In this document: in pieces, positions 10,125 to 23,200 of the stretch
How positions within the stretch are numbered: the stretch's first letter is position 1
Layout: each line of letters opens with the position of its first letter
Source of the DNA: Cladopsammia gracilis
Lineage: Eukaryota > Cnidaria > Anthozoa > Scleractinia > Dendrophylliidae
Direction: 5' to 3'
Assembly: GCA_022457155.1 (NCBI GenBank)
Contig: JAJGOT010000421.1
Coordinates: 124,001-188,000, forward strand
Length of the DNA stretch: 64,000 bases
Translations under genes and position numbers: made by a program
Notes under the pieces: model-generated
What the model was told of the DNA's origin: nothing
The model's database searches: none
The model's input: only the letters and a program-made list of their open reading frames with translations

Positions 10125-10409
10125 TCAAGCAAGCCAAGCATCTTATGTAAGATAAGTAACTCAAGCAAGTCAAGCATTTCAAGGAAGCCAAGCAACACAA
10201 GCAAGACAAGCATCTCAAGCAAGCCAAGCAACTGAAGTAAGCAGAGCAACTCAAGCAAGCCAAGCAACTCAAAGATGTCACGCAACTCAAGCAAGACGAG
10301 CGATTCAAGCATGCCAAGCATCTCAAGCAAGCCAAGCAACTCAAGAAAGGCAAGCATCTCAAACAAGACAAGCATCTCAAGGAAGCCCAGCAGCAAAAGC
10401 AAGACAAGC

Positions 10410-10511
10410 ATATCACTAGTGATATGTGTATCCCCACCGGGGATACACATTTTATTAATGTTATGTGTACCGGGGTACACATTTCACGGAGATGCACAAA
10501 TTATTGTGACA
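10410..10511. repeat. Palindrome block C, left-truncated
   Basis: Minisatellite joins the block inside the left arm of the palindrome, so only the right half is kept. The downstream phrase reads ATGTTATGTG instead of ATGATATGTG. Confidence 0.8.
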
Positions 10512-11085
10512 AGCATTTCAATCAAGCAAGGGAACTTATGGAAGCCAAGCATCTCAAGCAAGCCAAGCAACTCAAGTAAGACAGCATCTCAAGTAAGCCA
10601 AGTAACTCAAGGAAGCCAACCATGTCAAGCAAGCCAGGCATCTCAAGCAAGCCAGGCAACTCAAGGAACTCAAGCAAGACAAGCATCTCAAGCAAGCCAA
10701 GCATCTCAAGCAAGCCAAGCAACGTAAGCCAAGCATCTCAAGCAAGCCAAGTAACTCAAGGACACCAAGCATCTCAAGCAAGCATACCATCTCAAGCAAG
10801 CCAAGCAACTCAAGTAAGCCAACCATCTCATACAAGACAAGCATCTCATGCAAGCCAAGCAACTAAAGCAAGCCAAGCAACTCAAGGAAGTCTAGCATCT
10901 CAAGTAAGCCAAGCAACTTAAGCAAGCCAAGCAACTCAAGTAAGCCAAGCATCTCAAGCAAGACAAGCATCTCAAGGAAGCCAAGCAACTAAAGCAAGCC
11001 AAGCAACTCAAGGAAGTCAAGCATCTCAAGCAAGCCAAATAACTCAAGGAATACAAGCATCTCAAGCAAGCCACGCAACTCAAGA

Positions 11086-11305
11086 GTACTCATATCACGG
11101 AGATACACAAACTATTGTGACAACGTCACTTCACTGGGCAGTTCGCTACAAAGAGATGGGGATACACAAAACACGGCAGCCATATTCTGAAAGGGAGTAC
11201 ACATATCACTAGTGATATGTGTATCCCCACCGGAAATACACATTTTATTAATGATATGTGTACGGGGGTACACATTTCACGAAGATACACAAATTATTGT
11301 GACAA
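11086..11305. repeat. Palindrome block D
   Basis: Full copy; perfect palindrome at 11198-11223. Confidence 0.85.
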
Positions 11306-12867
11306 GCATTTCAAGCAAGGAAGGGAACTCATGGAATCTAACCATTTCAAGCACGCCTAGCACCTCAAGCAAGCCAAGCATCTCATGTAAGATAAGTAAC
11401 TCAAGCAAGTCAAGCATTTTAAGGAAGCCAAGCAACACAAGCAAGACAAGAATCTCAAGCAAGCCAAGCAACTGAAGTAAGCAGAGCAACTTAAGCAAGC
11501 CAAGAAACTCAAGGATGTCAAGCAACTCAAGCAAGGCAGGCAACTCAAGTAATACAAGCATTTCAAGCAAGGAAGGGAACTCATGGAAGCTAAGCATTTT
11601 AAACAAGCCAACAATCTCAAGCAAGCCAAGAAACTCAAACAAGTCAAACAACTCAAGAAAGACATGTAACTCAAGCAAGCCAAGCATGTCAAGCAAGCCA
11701 AGCATCTCAAGCAAGCCAAGCAACTCAACCAAACCAAGCATCTCAAGCAAGCCAAGCATCCAATGTAAGATTAGTAACTCAAGCAAGCCAAGCATTTCAA
11801 GCAAATCAAGCAACACAACCAAGACAAGGATCTCAAGCAAGCCAAGCACCTTAAGTAAGCAAAGCAATTTAAGCAAGCCAAACAACTCAAGGATGTCAAG
11901 CAACTCAAGCAAGACGAGCGACTCAAGAAAGCCAACCATATCAAGCAAACCAAGCAACTGAAGTAAGCCAAGCATCTCAAGCAAGACAAGCATCTCAAGC
12001 AAGCCAAGCAGCTCAAGCAAGCCAAGAAACTCAAGGAAGTCAAGCAACTCAAGCAAAACGAGCACCTCAAGCAAGCCAAGCATCTCAAGCAAGCCAAGCA
12101 ACGTAAGTAAGACAAGCATCTCAAGCAAGCCCAGTAACTCAAAGACACCAAGCATCTCAAGCAACCCAACCATCTCAAGCAAGCCAAGGAACTCATGTGA
12201 GATAAGCAACTTTAGCAAGCCAAGCAAAACAAGCAAGACAACATCTCAAGCAAGCCAAGCAGCTCAAGGAAGCCAAGCATCTCAAACAAGACAAGCAACT
12301 CAAACAAGTTAAGAATCTCAAGCAAGCCGAGCAACACAAGTAAGACAAGCATCTCAAGCAATCCAAGTAACTCAAGGAAGCCAAGCATCTCAAGCAAGCC
12401 CACCAACGCAAGGAACTCAAGCAAGACAATCAGCTCAAGCAAGCAAAGCATCTCAAGCAAGCCAAGCAACTCAAGTAAGACAGCATCTCAAGTAAGCCAA
12501 GTAACTCAAGGAAGCCAAGCATCTCAAGCAAGCCAACCAACGCAAGTAACTCAAGGAAGCCAACCATCTCAAGCAAGCCAAGCATCTCAAGCAAGCCAAG
12601 CAACTCAAGGAACTCAAGCAAGACAAGCACCTCAAGCAAGCCAAGCACCTCAAGCAAGCCAAGCAACGTAAGACAAGCATCTCAAGCAAGCCAAGTAACT
12701 CAAGGACACCAAGCATCTCAAGCAAGCATACCATCTCAAGCAAGCCAAGCAACTCAAGTAAGCCAAGCATCTCATACAACACAAGCACCTCATGTAAGCC
12801 AAGTAATTCAAGGAAGCCAAGCATCTCAAGCAAGGCAAGCATCACAAGCAAGCCACGGAACTCAAGA

Positions 12868-13087
12868 GTACTCATATCACGGAGATACACAAACTATTGT
12901 GACAACGTCACTTCACTGGGTAGTTCGCTACAAAGAGATGGGGATACACAAAACACGGCAGCCATATTCTGAAAGGGGGTACACATATCACTAGTGATAT
13001 GTGTATCCCCACCAGGAATACACATTTTATTAATGATATGTGTACGGGGGTACACATTTCACGGAGATAACACAAATTATTGTGACA
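12868..13087. repeat. Palindrome block E
   Basis: Full copy; perfect palindrome at 12980-13005. One extra A in GAGATAACACAAA near its end. Confidence 0.85.
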
Positions 13088-13958
13088 AGCATTTCAAGCA
13101 AGCAGAGGAACTCATGGAAGCTAAGCATTTCAAGCAAGCCAAGCATCTCAAGCAAGCAAAGCATCTTATGTAAGATAAGTAACTCAAGCAAGTCAAGCAT
13201 TTCAAGGAAGCCAAGCAACACAAGGAAGACAAGCATCTCAAGCAACCCAAGTAACTCATGGAAGCCAAGCAATTCAAGGAAGTCAAGCAACTCAAGCAAG
13301 GCAGGCAACTCAAGTAAGACGAGCATTTCAAGCAAGGAGGGGAACTCATGGAAGCTAAGCATTTCAAACAAGCCAAGCATCTCAAGCAAGCCAAGAAACT
13401 TAAACAAGTCAAACAACTCAAGAAAGACATGCAACTCAAGCAAGCCAAGCATGTCAAGCAAGCCAAGCAACTCAATTTAAGCCAAGCATCTCAAGCAAGC
13501 CAAGCATCTCAAGCAAGCAAAGCAACTCAAGTAAGCCAAGCATCTGAAGCAAGCCAAGCATCTCAAGCAAGTCAAACAACTCAAGCAAGACAAGCAACTC
13601 AAGCAAGCCAAGCGTATCAAGCAAGCCAAGCAACTCAAGTAAGCTAAGCATCTCAAGCAAGACAAGTATCTCAAGCAAGCAAAGCAACTCAAGCAAGCCA
13701 AGCAACTGAAGGATGTCAAGCAACTCAAGCAAGACGAGCGACTCAAGCAAGCCAACCATCTCAAACAATCCAAGCAACTGAAGTAAGCCAAGTATCTCAA
13801 GCAAGACAAACATCTCAAGCAAGTCAAGCAACTCAAGCAAGACGAGCACCTCAAGCAAGCCAAGCATCTCAAGCAAGCCAAGCAACGTAAGACAAGCATC
13901 TCAAGCAAGCCAAGTAACTCAAGGACACAAGCATCTCTAGCAAGCCAACCATCTCAAG

Positions 13959-14189
13959 TGTTCCCAAACTAGAAGGGTCAAAACTGAGAAAAACCGTAGA
14001 CAATTATGCCTTTAATCACACAAAGTCTTCTTCGTTGTACAAAAAAGTCCACGCGACCAAAAAAACTACACGACTTACAATTCGTCATTAATTTTGAATA
14101 AAGCGCGCGCGCGCTGACAAACAAGTTCAAATAGCGCGCGCACGACAAACTTGAAAAAGTAAGAAAGATTAAAACGGCGTTCATGAACA
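13959..14189 (-). repeat. BEL LTR 1 (3' LTR of copy 1)
   Basis: 231 bp, TG...CA. Compared with the other two LTRs it lacks about 34 bp between GTAGA and CAATTATG. It has an alternating GCGCGC tract near 14104-14115 and another near 14133. Confidence 0.9.
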
Positions 14190-14202
14190 TTTTCCCCCTC
14201 CC
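14190..14202 (-). other. Polypurine tract of BEL copy 1
   Basis: On the minus strand GGGAGGGGGAAAA lies directly before the 3' LTR; it would prime plus-strand DNA synthesis during reverse transcription. Confidence 0.8.
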
Positions 14203-14235
14203 GAAAACATAGTATTTGTCCCACAGTTCAATCAT

Positions 14236-17200
14236 TCAACGTTCTTTGTCTTCGTACTCGAGTGGGCAGAGGCGGTTAACTGGTCTCAAGTACTCGTACT
14301 TGCCAACTGCTACTTTGGCTACACGCACTTGTCCGTCAGCACCCGGGATGTGTCTCAGTGATGCGTCCTAATGGCCATTCTCCTCGTTTGGCTTCAGGTT
14401 CGACAAGAAGTACCACGTCTCCCTTCTGAAGGTTTCTCTGTGGCTGGAACCATTTTTTGCGAGAATTGAGGCTTGGTAAAAATTCTTGACTCAGAAGCTG
14501 CTGAATTCGATGCCACCGTTTTCGCGGATTGATGGCTTGGTCATGGAGTGCTTCTGGGGAGTACATTCCTCCAAGCTGACATAGGTAATGGTTTGGCGTA
14601 AGTGGTGTTAAAATCGTTTGAATCGGAGCTGACGTATGTGATTGGTCTGGAATTTAACAGGCTCTCTGCTCCGCACATGAGTAACGCATGTGAGTAACTC
14701 TTCATCTGTTATGTCTGCATTTCCCAGAATGCTTTTCAGGGCTCGTTTTGCATTTTTGATCATAGGTTCGACGACTCCTCCGAAGTGGGGCGCCGCAGGG
14801 GGGTCAAACCTCCATTGTATTGGGCGCTGTTTGCTGGTTTCTCTCATAATGCGGTCGTGATTGAGGTCATCTACCAACTGTCGTAACTCTCTTTCGGCAC
14901 CAACGAAATTTGTGCCGTTGTCAGAAATGACGTAACTTGGTGTCCCCCTCCTTGATGTCATCCGAACAAAGGCGTTAATAAATTGAATCAGTGTCAAGCC
15001 CATACGCTATTTCGAGATGTACCGCTCTAGTTGTGAGGCATGTAAAAAGGCATAGGTACCGCTTTGCTCTGCATTTTCCGCGTCCTTGCTCTGTTAGATA
15101 TGGTCCACAAAACTCGACTCCAATTCGTTCAAATGCTCGTAAAGAAGGCGTAACTCTAGACTTGGGAAGAGGTGCCATTATCTGACACACTGGCTTTGCG
15201 GTAAACCGTCGGCGACATCCAGGACATGTTTCTACTATACTTCGTACTGCTCTCCTTCCTTTTGGGACCCAAAATCGCGTGCGTAGCTCGCATAGGAGGT
15301 GTTCTACTCCAGTACCGTGGCCCAATTTCTCATGCTCACTTCTAATGATCAAATTAGTTACTGGATGATGTCTTGGCAGAAGTATTAGGTGTCTTGCGTC
15401 AAACGGCAAATCGTTAGCATATTTTAATCGACCGTTCACTCTCAGGATTCCATAGTTGTCTGTTTGTGGACCTAACTGCAGCAGTGCTTTCTCTTTTTCG
15501 CCCTGAGGAAATGCTTCAACTTGCGCATGTCTGATCCAAAAGTTTTCGGCATAAGTAAGGTCGTTGTACGTAAGAACGTTGCTTTCCTCTCTTGATTCCT
15601 TAACTGTCCGGCAATTGTACACAAAGCGCTGCACCCAACCTGTGACATGGATAATACGTGAATAACTCGAAAAGCGGGTCGGATCGAGGCGATCAAGACA
15701 GTTGGTTGTTTCGTTAGCTTGTTCCGTCAGGTGTGTCAAGTTTTCTAACTTTTTTTCCAGGAGTCCATCATTCTCAGGCGTCGTCTTAGGTAACTTCTCT
15801 GGCCACGTGCACTCTGAAGCTTGTAGGAAATCAGGGCCTTCCAGCCATAGCTTACTCTTGCTTAGTTCAGATGCCAACATACCTCTTGTGGGTAGGTCAG
15901 CAGGGTTGATTCTTCCTGGGACATGTCGCCATTGTTCAGGGTCTGTTGTGTCATGAATTTCGCTGATTCGATTTGCAACAAATGGCTTAAAATTTCGGCT
16001 TGTGTTGCGCACCCAGTAACAAACATTGGTAGAATCCGTCCAAAGGACAGTCTTGTTAACGGCGATGACATTCGTGATTCCTTTTGCCAGTCTTGTTGAG
16101 AGGACAGCTCCCATCAACTCAAGTCTCGGTATCGACATGACCTTTAGTGGCGCTTAACGGTTTTTTGAAGCAATAAGTCGTGAAGTAGGGGTGTGGTCTG
16201 CGTACTGACAAACTAAATAGGCTGCGGATGCGTACGCGTGCTTTGATGCGTCTGAGAAGACGTGCAATTGAATATTAGTGGGGTCTGGACGGCGTAAACA
16301 ACGTGGAATTTCGAAAGAAGACAACTCTGGTATTTCAGATAACCACTTTTTCCATTTGATGGAAAATTCTTCACGCATGGCTTCATCCCAGTCACAACCA
16401 GCTGCCCATAGGTCTTGCATGAGGATCTTAGCTCGAACAGTAAAAGGAGCCAGGAGCTGAAGAGGGTCAAACAGTCTTGCAATGCCACTCAATACGTTTC
16501 TCTTTGTCGGGGTCTTGCAGTTCTCTGCCGCCTTAGCTTGAACGAAAACACATCCTTGTCTGCTTTCCACAGGATGCCCAGAGTCTTCTGTGCAGGGGGT
16601 AACCCGTCTGTGATTTCTAGACTTGAAAGTCGGTCTGCTGGTGGTATGTCTTCAATGACGGAAACATTGTTTGATGACCATTTTCTCAATTTGAAGCCTG
16701 CGTCTCCGACAAGTTCTGAAAGTTCCTGTCGCAATTTCTGAGCTTCCTTGACAGTGTCACAGGAATCTAAGACGTCGTCTACGTACATCGAGTTGTCAAC
16801 CGTTTCAGCAGCACTTGGATATTTAACGGAATGTTCCTGTGCATGGGTCTGCAGGATAAACTGGGAACAGAAGGGCGACGCTGTATTTCCAAACAAAAGT
16901 CGACTGAATTCAAAGACATCTGGGTCTCTCGCGCTCTCAAAATTTCGCCATAAGAATCTGTGGTAGGGGCGATCGTTGTTACTGATTCCGACTTGAAGAA
17001 ACATCTCGGAAATATCTGCAGACAGGGCAATAGGAGCTCGCCGAAATCGGATCAGAACATCCACCAATTCTGTCTGTAGCTTTGGACCGGGTAGAATTGC
17101 GTCGTTAAGGCTCTTTCCATTGTACTTTGCGGCGGCGTCAAAAACAATGCGTACTTTCGTTGTGGTCTTGTCTTCTCTTATTACTGGGAAGTGAGGAAGG

Positions 17201-17333
17201 AACCACTGGCTTTCGTCTGTCTTTGGCATCTTTGTGATGTATCCTTTCTTCTCGTAGTCTTTGATTACTTGATCATAGGTTTCTGAAACTTTAAGGCCTT
17301 TTTTAAGTAGTGACTTTTCCTGCATCTTTAGTC
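14236..17333 (-). pseudogene. pol: BEL copy 1 pol: RT, RNase H, integrase, C-terminal domain (broken)
   Basis: In coding order the region has an RT with DKTTTKVRIVFDAAAK, a conserved ISEMFLQV and the catalytic MYVDD at about 16785-16800; the Pao-type middle region (LFDPLQLLAPF, then FSDAS with the RNase H aspartate); an integrase zinc finger (H-x-H/C-x2-C around 15205-15320); and the integrase core with SDNGTNF and GGVVEPM for the second aspartate and the glutamate. A DUF5641-like C-terminal domain ends near 14236. The first core aspartate is changed to glutamate (GVEF at 15113-15115; copy 2 has GVDF). Breaks are frameshifts near 16549, 14993, 14611 and 14341, a TAA near 16155 (TTA in copy 2) and a 21-bp in-frame deletion near 14485. 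No functional product is expected. Confidence 0.85.
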
Positions 17334-17440
17334 TCGAAGCTCTGTAGCTTTGGACCGGGTAGAATTGCATCATTAAGGCTCTTTCCATTGTACTTTGCGG
17401 CGGCGTCAAAAACAAGGCGTACTTTCGTTGTGGTCTTGTC
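17334..17440 (-). other. RT-derived patch replacing the gag-pol linker in BEL copy 1
   Basis: About 106 bp here repeats part of the RT coding segment found at about 17084-17178 (the FDAAAKYNGKSLNDAILPGP stretch). It sits where copy 2 has about 208 bp of linker (about 23356-23563). The joins fall at short shared words. This looks like template switching during reverse transcription or a gene-conversion scar. Confidence 0.75.
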
Positions 17441-19849
17441 TTCTTCGTTTCTGATGTGGCTGGTTCGGTAGGTACGTGTGAAATGAGACTTGGTTTTGCG
17501 GCGATAATCTTCCACTAGTGTTGGTCCGAAACAAACCCACCCCAGGGTGGGCAGTCTTGCTACAGGGTCGTCTGGTTTATTTCCACAAATCTCTCGTAAC
17601 ACGCGGTGAAACAAGGGATGGTCACTTCCGATTAACACGTCGATTTGCTGTCGTTTGGCTACTCGTTGAAATGGAATCGAACTTAAGTGGGGCCATTTGT
17701 TCTTTAGCTCTGACCATTGAACGGCTGGTGTGTCACTTGTGATGTTGTTCAATACATTTGCTTCCAGTTTTGCTGAGAAATCGGTATCAATGTTGCTTAC
17801 TGTTAGTTCTACTCGGCTTGAGCGCTTTGTGACTTCTGCGCCTCCTGTGCCTGCAATCTTAAGCGTCTGCGGTTGACCACGCAATGTAAGTTCTTCTGCG
17901 GCTGCTTCTGACACGTACGAACCAGTAGAGCAGGGGTCTAGCATGATGTTTACTTTCAACGATTTCTGTCCACTGCTGATTAAGGCCGGTAAAACCATTA
18001 ACGATACGTGTTCGGCATTGAGGGTTGTATGTGTCTTCGCTCTTGGTTGTTGATCAGTCTCAGTGAAAGGTGCGCGGTTTGTTTCACGATAGGAACCTGA
18101 TCCGATTTCGGGTCGTATATTGGGCTGTTGGCTCTGACTGAATGGTAGTGCTTCTGGTCGAAGCTGGCTGGTCTGACCGTCTACTTGTCGTTGTGTTGGA
18201 TCGTGTTCATGGAGGTAACTGCTATGTCTGTTACTTATGCACCCATCGACTCTACATTGTCGTGCGTTATGGCAATCTCTACTCTGGTGACCCGCCGCTA
18301 AACAACGAAAACATCGACCGGTCTGCTCAATTAACTCCCTTCTTCTTGGTACAGACAACGCTTTGAAGGCTTTGCATACCCACGGTGGATGGTCTTCTGT
18401 GCAGCTGTCAACAATGCACTTTTTTCCTTTTCTCGTCGTATTGAATCCCTTGTTGAAACGCCTCTGTTCCTCTGGTCTGTTGGTTCTCTTGTTTCCACAC
18501 TCTCCAGTCTCTTCTCGCGCCTCATCCATAATTTGCACTCTCATCTCTAGCCACCGTACGAGGGATTCGAAGTTATCTTCTTGTTGTCTTTCAAAACACC
18601 AGTATTTGTATGTCTGTACGTCTTCTTCCGATAGCTTCTCTTTTACGGTAAGGTTGAGGCTCTGACCATTCAATTCCCCTTCCAGGCCACAGTCTCGCAT
18701 TGAAACCAGGACGCGATCGAGAACGGCTAAAAACTCTTCCATGTCTTCTAAGTTCCTCGGTCGTAACTTTCTCCACGCTCTTAGTGTCATCAGATGTTTT
18801 AACTGAATTCGCCGCTCACCTCCGAACTTGCTTTCCAGCTTTTCCTTTGCTCGTGCGTACGCGTGTTCAGAGTATCCGAAATCTTTCACCATTCTCAAGG
18901 CTCTACCCGATAAACTGTCTTGTAGGCGTAACATCTTCTCTTTGACTGTTAGTTGCGCTTCATCCACCACAGACATGAATGCAGCCTTCCATAGTTCGTA
19001 CTCCATCTTGTCATCGCCCGAAAATACCGGTAAGGCTACACCTTTTAACTTGATTGGAGTCACTCTCACTGGCTGTGAAGCTATATGTAGTGGGAGGTCG
19101 TTGTTGCTGAATCTTTTACCTGCTTCAAAGGTTTTGGTCATCTCACTTTCCGCCAATCTGACTCTGTCTTCATTTAATCCCACGATTTTTCGGGCTTCTT
19201 CAGTTCGTTGTCTTGCGAGCTCTATGGCGGCCGTTTGCTTCCGAAGCTCTACCTCCTGATCTTTTTGCTCGCGTGCTAGTCTCTCAAATCTTAAGTTTGC
19301 ATCGGTAACTTCGCGGCGCCTTTGTTCTGCCAGGTTTGACGTTCGGTAAACTTCTGAAGTTGTTTTTGGCTCTTCTAAATTTGAGTTTACCGAAATCGAG
19401 TCTTCTGACCCGTCAACAGCTCTTTGTACTAAATGAGTCTTGGCCACGTCAACTACTTCGTTTACTTGCTCGTTAATTTCTTCTAGTTCGTTTTCAAGGC
19501 TTTCGATAACGGCGTTTATGTCCTTTTCTTCGATTTCTTCGCCGCGTCCCTCTCCAAGGGTGATAGCTTCTATTAAACTCGTAATTATCTTCTTAATAAT
19601 ATCAAATTCGTAACTTACTTTTTGAATTCCTGCGCGGACTTTTGTTTTGCTTACTCGTGTCGGTCCGTTGTTGATAATTGCGTTTAGGTGATTTCAAGCT
19701 TTCGTTAGACGGGCCTTTCCACATTTTTTTCTGCTTCGAAGTAGCTTTACTTTTCCTTTGTTTTCCCCGGTCTCATTTCCTTCAAAGTCTCGACTATTGT
19801 CAGTATTTACATTGTCCTCATTGTCTAAGTTGCCATTTTGTGTTGACAT
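17440..19849 (-). pseudogene. gag: BEL copy 1 gag and protease (broken at codon 52)
   Basis: The expected ATG is at 19849. Codon 52 (19694-19696) is TGA where copy 2 has CGA, a C-to-T change at a CpG. Beyond it the frame stays open. It shows an acidic N-terminal region, a charged coiled-coil stretch, a DUF1759-type capsid region (LPVFSGDDKMEYELWKAAF), a CCHC knuckle (CFRCLAAGHQSRDC), and a Pao-type aspartic protease with MLDPCSTGSYVSE followed by a DUF1758-like IGSDH. It would make the structural Gag and the processing protease. It keeps about 30 residues of capsid sequence that copy 2 has lost. An alternative GTG at 19447 is not a credible start. Confidence 0.85.
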
Positions 19850-19902
19850 CTTGTCGTCGTCCGTAGTTTTTCACTGTTTTCTCCGACTGGTGCAGACTGC
19901 AG

Positions 19903-19920
19903 ATCCGCTCGGTGCCTCCA
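19903..19920 (-). other. Primer-binding site of BEL copy 1
   Basis: On the minus strand TGGAGGCACCGAGCGGATC-like sequence starts five bases after the 5' LTR; the TGG start fits pairing to a tRNA 3' CCA end. I did not identify the tRNA. Confidence 0.6.
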
Positions 19921-19925
19921 AAAAT

Positions 19926-20189
19926 TGTTCCCAAACTAGAACGGTCAAAACTGAGAAGAACAGTAGAAAAACTAACTGGACCTCTTGGCGTTTAAATCAA
20001 AACAATTATGCCTTTAATCACACAAAGTCTTCTTCGTTGTACAAAAAAGTCCACGCGACCAAAAAAACTATACGACTTACAATTCGTCATTAATTTTGAA
20101 TAAAGCGCGCCCACTGACAAACAAGTTCAAATAGCGTGCGCACGACAAACTTGAAAAAGTAAGAAAGATTAAAACGGCGTTCATGAACA
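19926..20189 (-). repeat. BEL LTR 2 (shared middle LTR)
   Basis: 264 bp, TG...CA. It acts as the 5' LTR of copy 1 and the 3' LTR of copy 2. It differs from LTR 3 at a handful of sites, including GCGCGCCCAC in place of the longer alternating GC tract. Confidence 0.9.
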
Positions 20190-20202
20190 TTTTTCCCCTC
20201 CC
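20190..20202 (-). other. Polypurine tract of BEL copy 2
   Basis: Minus-strand GGGAGGGGAAAAA abuts the shared LTR. Confidence 0.8.
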
Positions 20203-20235
20203 GAATACATAGTATTTGTCCCACAGTTCAATCAT

Positions 20236-23200
20236 TCAATGTTCTTTGTCTTCGTACTCGAGTGGGCAGAGGCGGTTAACTGGTCTCAAGTACTCGTACT
20301 TGCCAACTGCTACTTTGGCTACACGCACTTGTCCGTCAGCACCGGGATGTGTCTCAGTGATGCGTCCTAATGGCCATTCTCCTCGTTTGGCTTCAGGTTC
20401 GACAAGAAGTACCACGTCTCCCTTCTGAAGGTTTCTCTGTGGCTGGAACCATTTTTTGCGAGAATTGAGGCTTGGTAAAAATTCTCTTTGCCATCTTTTC
20501 CAGACTTGACTCAGAAGCTGCTGAATTCGATGCCACCGTTTTCGCGGATTGATGGCTTGGTCATGGAGTGCTTCTGGGGAGTACATTCCTCCAAGCTGAC
20601 ATAGGAAATGGTTTGGCGTAAGTGGTGTTAAGTCGTTTGAATCGGAGCTGACGTATGTGATTGGTCTGGAATTTAACAGGCTCTCTGCTCCGCACATGAG
20701 TAACGCATGTGAGTAACTCTTCATCTGTTATGTCTGCATTTCCCAGAATGCTTTTCAGGGCTCGTTTTGCACTTTTGATCATAGGTTCGACGACTCCTCC
20801 GAAGTGGGGCGCCGCAGGGGGGCTCAAACCTCCATTGTATTGGGCGCTGTTTGCTGGTTTCTCTCATAATGCGGTCGTGATTGAGGTCATCTACCAACTG
20901 TCGTAACTCTCTTTCGGCACCAACGAAATTTGTGCCGTTGTCAGAGATGACGTAACTTGGTGTCCCCCTCCTTGATGTCATTCGAACAAAGGCGTTAATA
21001 AATGAATCAGTGTCAAGCCCATACGCGATTTCGAGATGTACCGCTCTAGTTGTGAGGCATGTAAAAAGGCATAGGTACCGCTTTGCTCTGCATTTTCCGC
21101 GTCCTTGCTTCGTTAGATATGGTCCGCCAAAATCGACTCCAATTCGTTCAAATGCTCGTAAAGAAGGCGTAACTCTAGACTTGGGAAGAGGTGCTATTAT
21201 CTGACCCACTGGCTTTGCGGTAAATCGTCGGCGACATGCAGAACATGTTTCTACTATACTTCGTACTGCTCTCCTTCCTTTTGGGACCCAAAATCGCGTG
21301 CGTAGCTCGCATAGGAGGTGTTCTACTCCAGTACCGTGGCCCAATTTCTCATGCTCACTTCTAATGATCAAATTAGTTACTGGATGATGTCTTGGCAGAA
21401 GTATTGGGTGTCTGGCGTCAAATGGCATATCGTTAGCATATTTCAATCGACCATTCACTCTCAGGATTCCATAGTTGTCTGTTTGTGGACTTAACTGCAG
21501 CAGTGCTTTCTCTTTTTCGCCTTGAGGAAATGCTTCAACTTGCGCATGTCTGATCCAAAAGTTTTCGGCATAAGTAAGCTCGTTGTACGTAAGGACGTTG
21601 CTTTCTTCTCTTGATTCCTTAACTGTCCGGCAATTGTACACAAAGCGCCGCACCCAACCTGTGACATGGATAAGTCGTGAATAACTCGAAAAGCGGGTCG
21701 GATCGAGGCGATCAAGACAGTTGGTTGTTTCGTTAGCTTGTTCCGTCAGGTGTGTCAAGTTTTCTAACTTTTTTTCCAGGAGTCCATCATTCTCAGGCGT
21801 CGTCTTAGGTAACTTCTCTGGCCACGTGCACTCTGAAGCTTGTAGGAAATCAGGGCCTTCCAGCCATAGCTTACTCTTGCTTAGTTCAGATGCCAACATA
21901 CCTCTTGTGGGTAGGTCAGCAGGGTTGATTCCTCCTGGGACATGTCGCCATTGTTCAGGGTCTGTTGTGTCATGAATTTCGCTGATTCGATTTGCAACAA
22001 ATGGCTTAAAATTTCGGCTTGTGTTGCGCACCCAGTAACAAACATTGGTAGAATCCGTCCAGAAGACAGTCTTGTTAACGGCGATGACATTCGTGATTCC
22101 TTTTGCCAGTCTTGTTGAGAGGACAGCTCCCATCAACTCAAGTCTCGGTATCGACATGACCTTTAGTGGCGCTAAACGGCTTTTTGAAGCAATAAGTCTT
22201 GAAGTGGGGCTGTGGTCTGCGTACTGACAAACTAAATAGGCTGCGGATGCGTACGCGTGCTTTGATGCGTCTGAGAAGACGTGCAATTGAATATTAGTGG
22301 GGTCTGGACGGCGTAAACAACGTGGAATTTCGAAAGAAGACAGCTCTGGTATTCCAGATAACCACTTTTTCCATTTGATGGAAAGTTCTTCACGCATGGC
22401 TTCATCCCAGTCACAACCAGCTGCCCATAGGTCTTGCATGAGGATCTTAGCTCTAACAGTAAAAGGAGCCAGGAGCTGAAGAGGGTCAAACAATCTTGGA
22501 ATACCACTCAATACGTTTCTCTTTGTCGGGGTCTTGCAGTTCTCCGCCTTAGCTTGAAAGGAAAACACATCCTTGTCTGCTTTCCACAGGACGCCCAGAG
22601 TCTTCTGTGTAGGGGGTAACCCGTCTGTGATTTCTAGACTTGAAAGTCGGTCTGCTGGTGGTATGTCTTCAATGACGGAAACATTGTTTGATGACCATTT
22701 TCTCTATTTGAAGCCTGCGTCTCCGACAAGTTCTGAAAGTTCCTGTCGCAATTTCTGAGCTTCCTTGACAGTGTCACAGGAATCTAAGACGTCGTCTACG
22801 TACATCGAGTTGTCAACCGTTTCAGCAGCACTTGGATATTTAACGGAATGTTCCTGTGCGTGGGTCTGCAGGATAAACTGGAAGCAGAAGGGCGACGCTG
22901 TATTTCCAAACAAAAGTCGACTGAATTCAAAGACATCTGGGTCTCTCGCGCTCTCAAAATTTCGCCATAAGAATCTGTGGTAGGGGCGATCGTTGTTACT
23001 GATTCCGACTTGAAGAAACATCTCGGAAATATCTGCAGACAGGGCAATAGGAGCTCGCCGAAATCGGATCAGAACATCCACCAATTCTGTCTGTAGCTTT
23101 GGACCGGGTAGAATTGCATCGTTAAGGCTCTTTCCATTGTACTTTGCGGCGGCGTCAAAAACAACGCGTACTTTCGTTGTGGTCTTGTCTTCTCTTATTA

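Larger units (their letters stand above)
5669..13958 (+). repeat. 18-bp minisatellite array, segment II
   Basis: This segment is about 8.3 kb of the same CAAGCATCT/CAAGCAAGC family in the same orientation, interrupted only by five palindrome-bearing blocks (listed separately). It contains a 1417-bp tandem duplication. Local variants include ATGTAAGATAAGTAACT, which recurs as a longer-range marker. No protein gene is supported. Confidence 0.95.
13959..20189 (-). mobile_element. BEL/Pao retrotransposon, copy 1 (defective)
   Basis: The element reads on the minus strand, from its 5' LTR at 19926-20189 to its 3' LTR at 13959-14189. LTR ends are TG...CA. A primer-binding site, a gag-protease-RT-RNase H-integrase order and a polypurine tract are all present, the BEL/Pao plan. 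Coding is broken by a TGA at gag codon 52, a rearranged patch before the RT, frameshifts near 16549, 14993, 14611 and 14341 and a TAA at about 16155. It shares its 5' LTR with copy 2. Clear target duplications were not found; both outer flanks read AAGCCAACCATCTCAAG, which may only reflect the repeat. Confidence 0.9.

Noticed and set aside
13978..14235. 85-codon minus-strand frame
   Set aside because: Lies across the BEL LTR and polypurine tract; no homology pattern of a protein.
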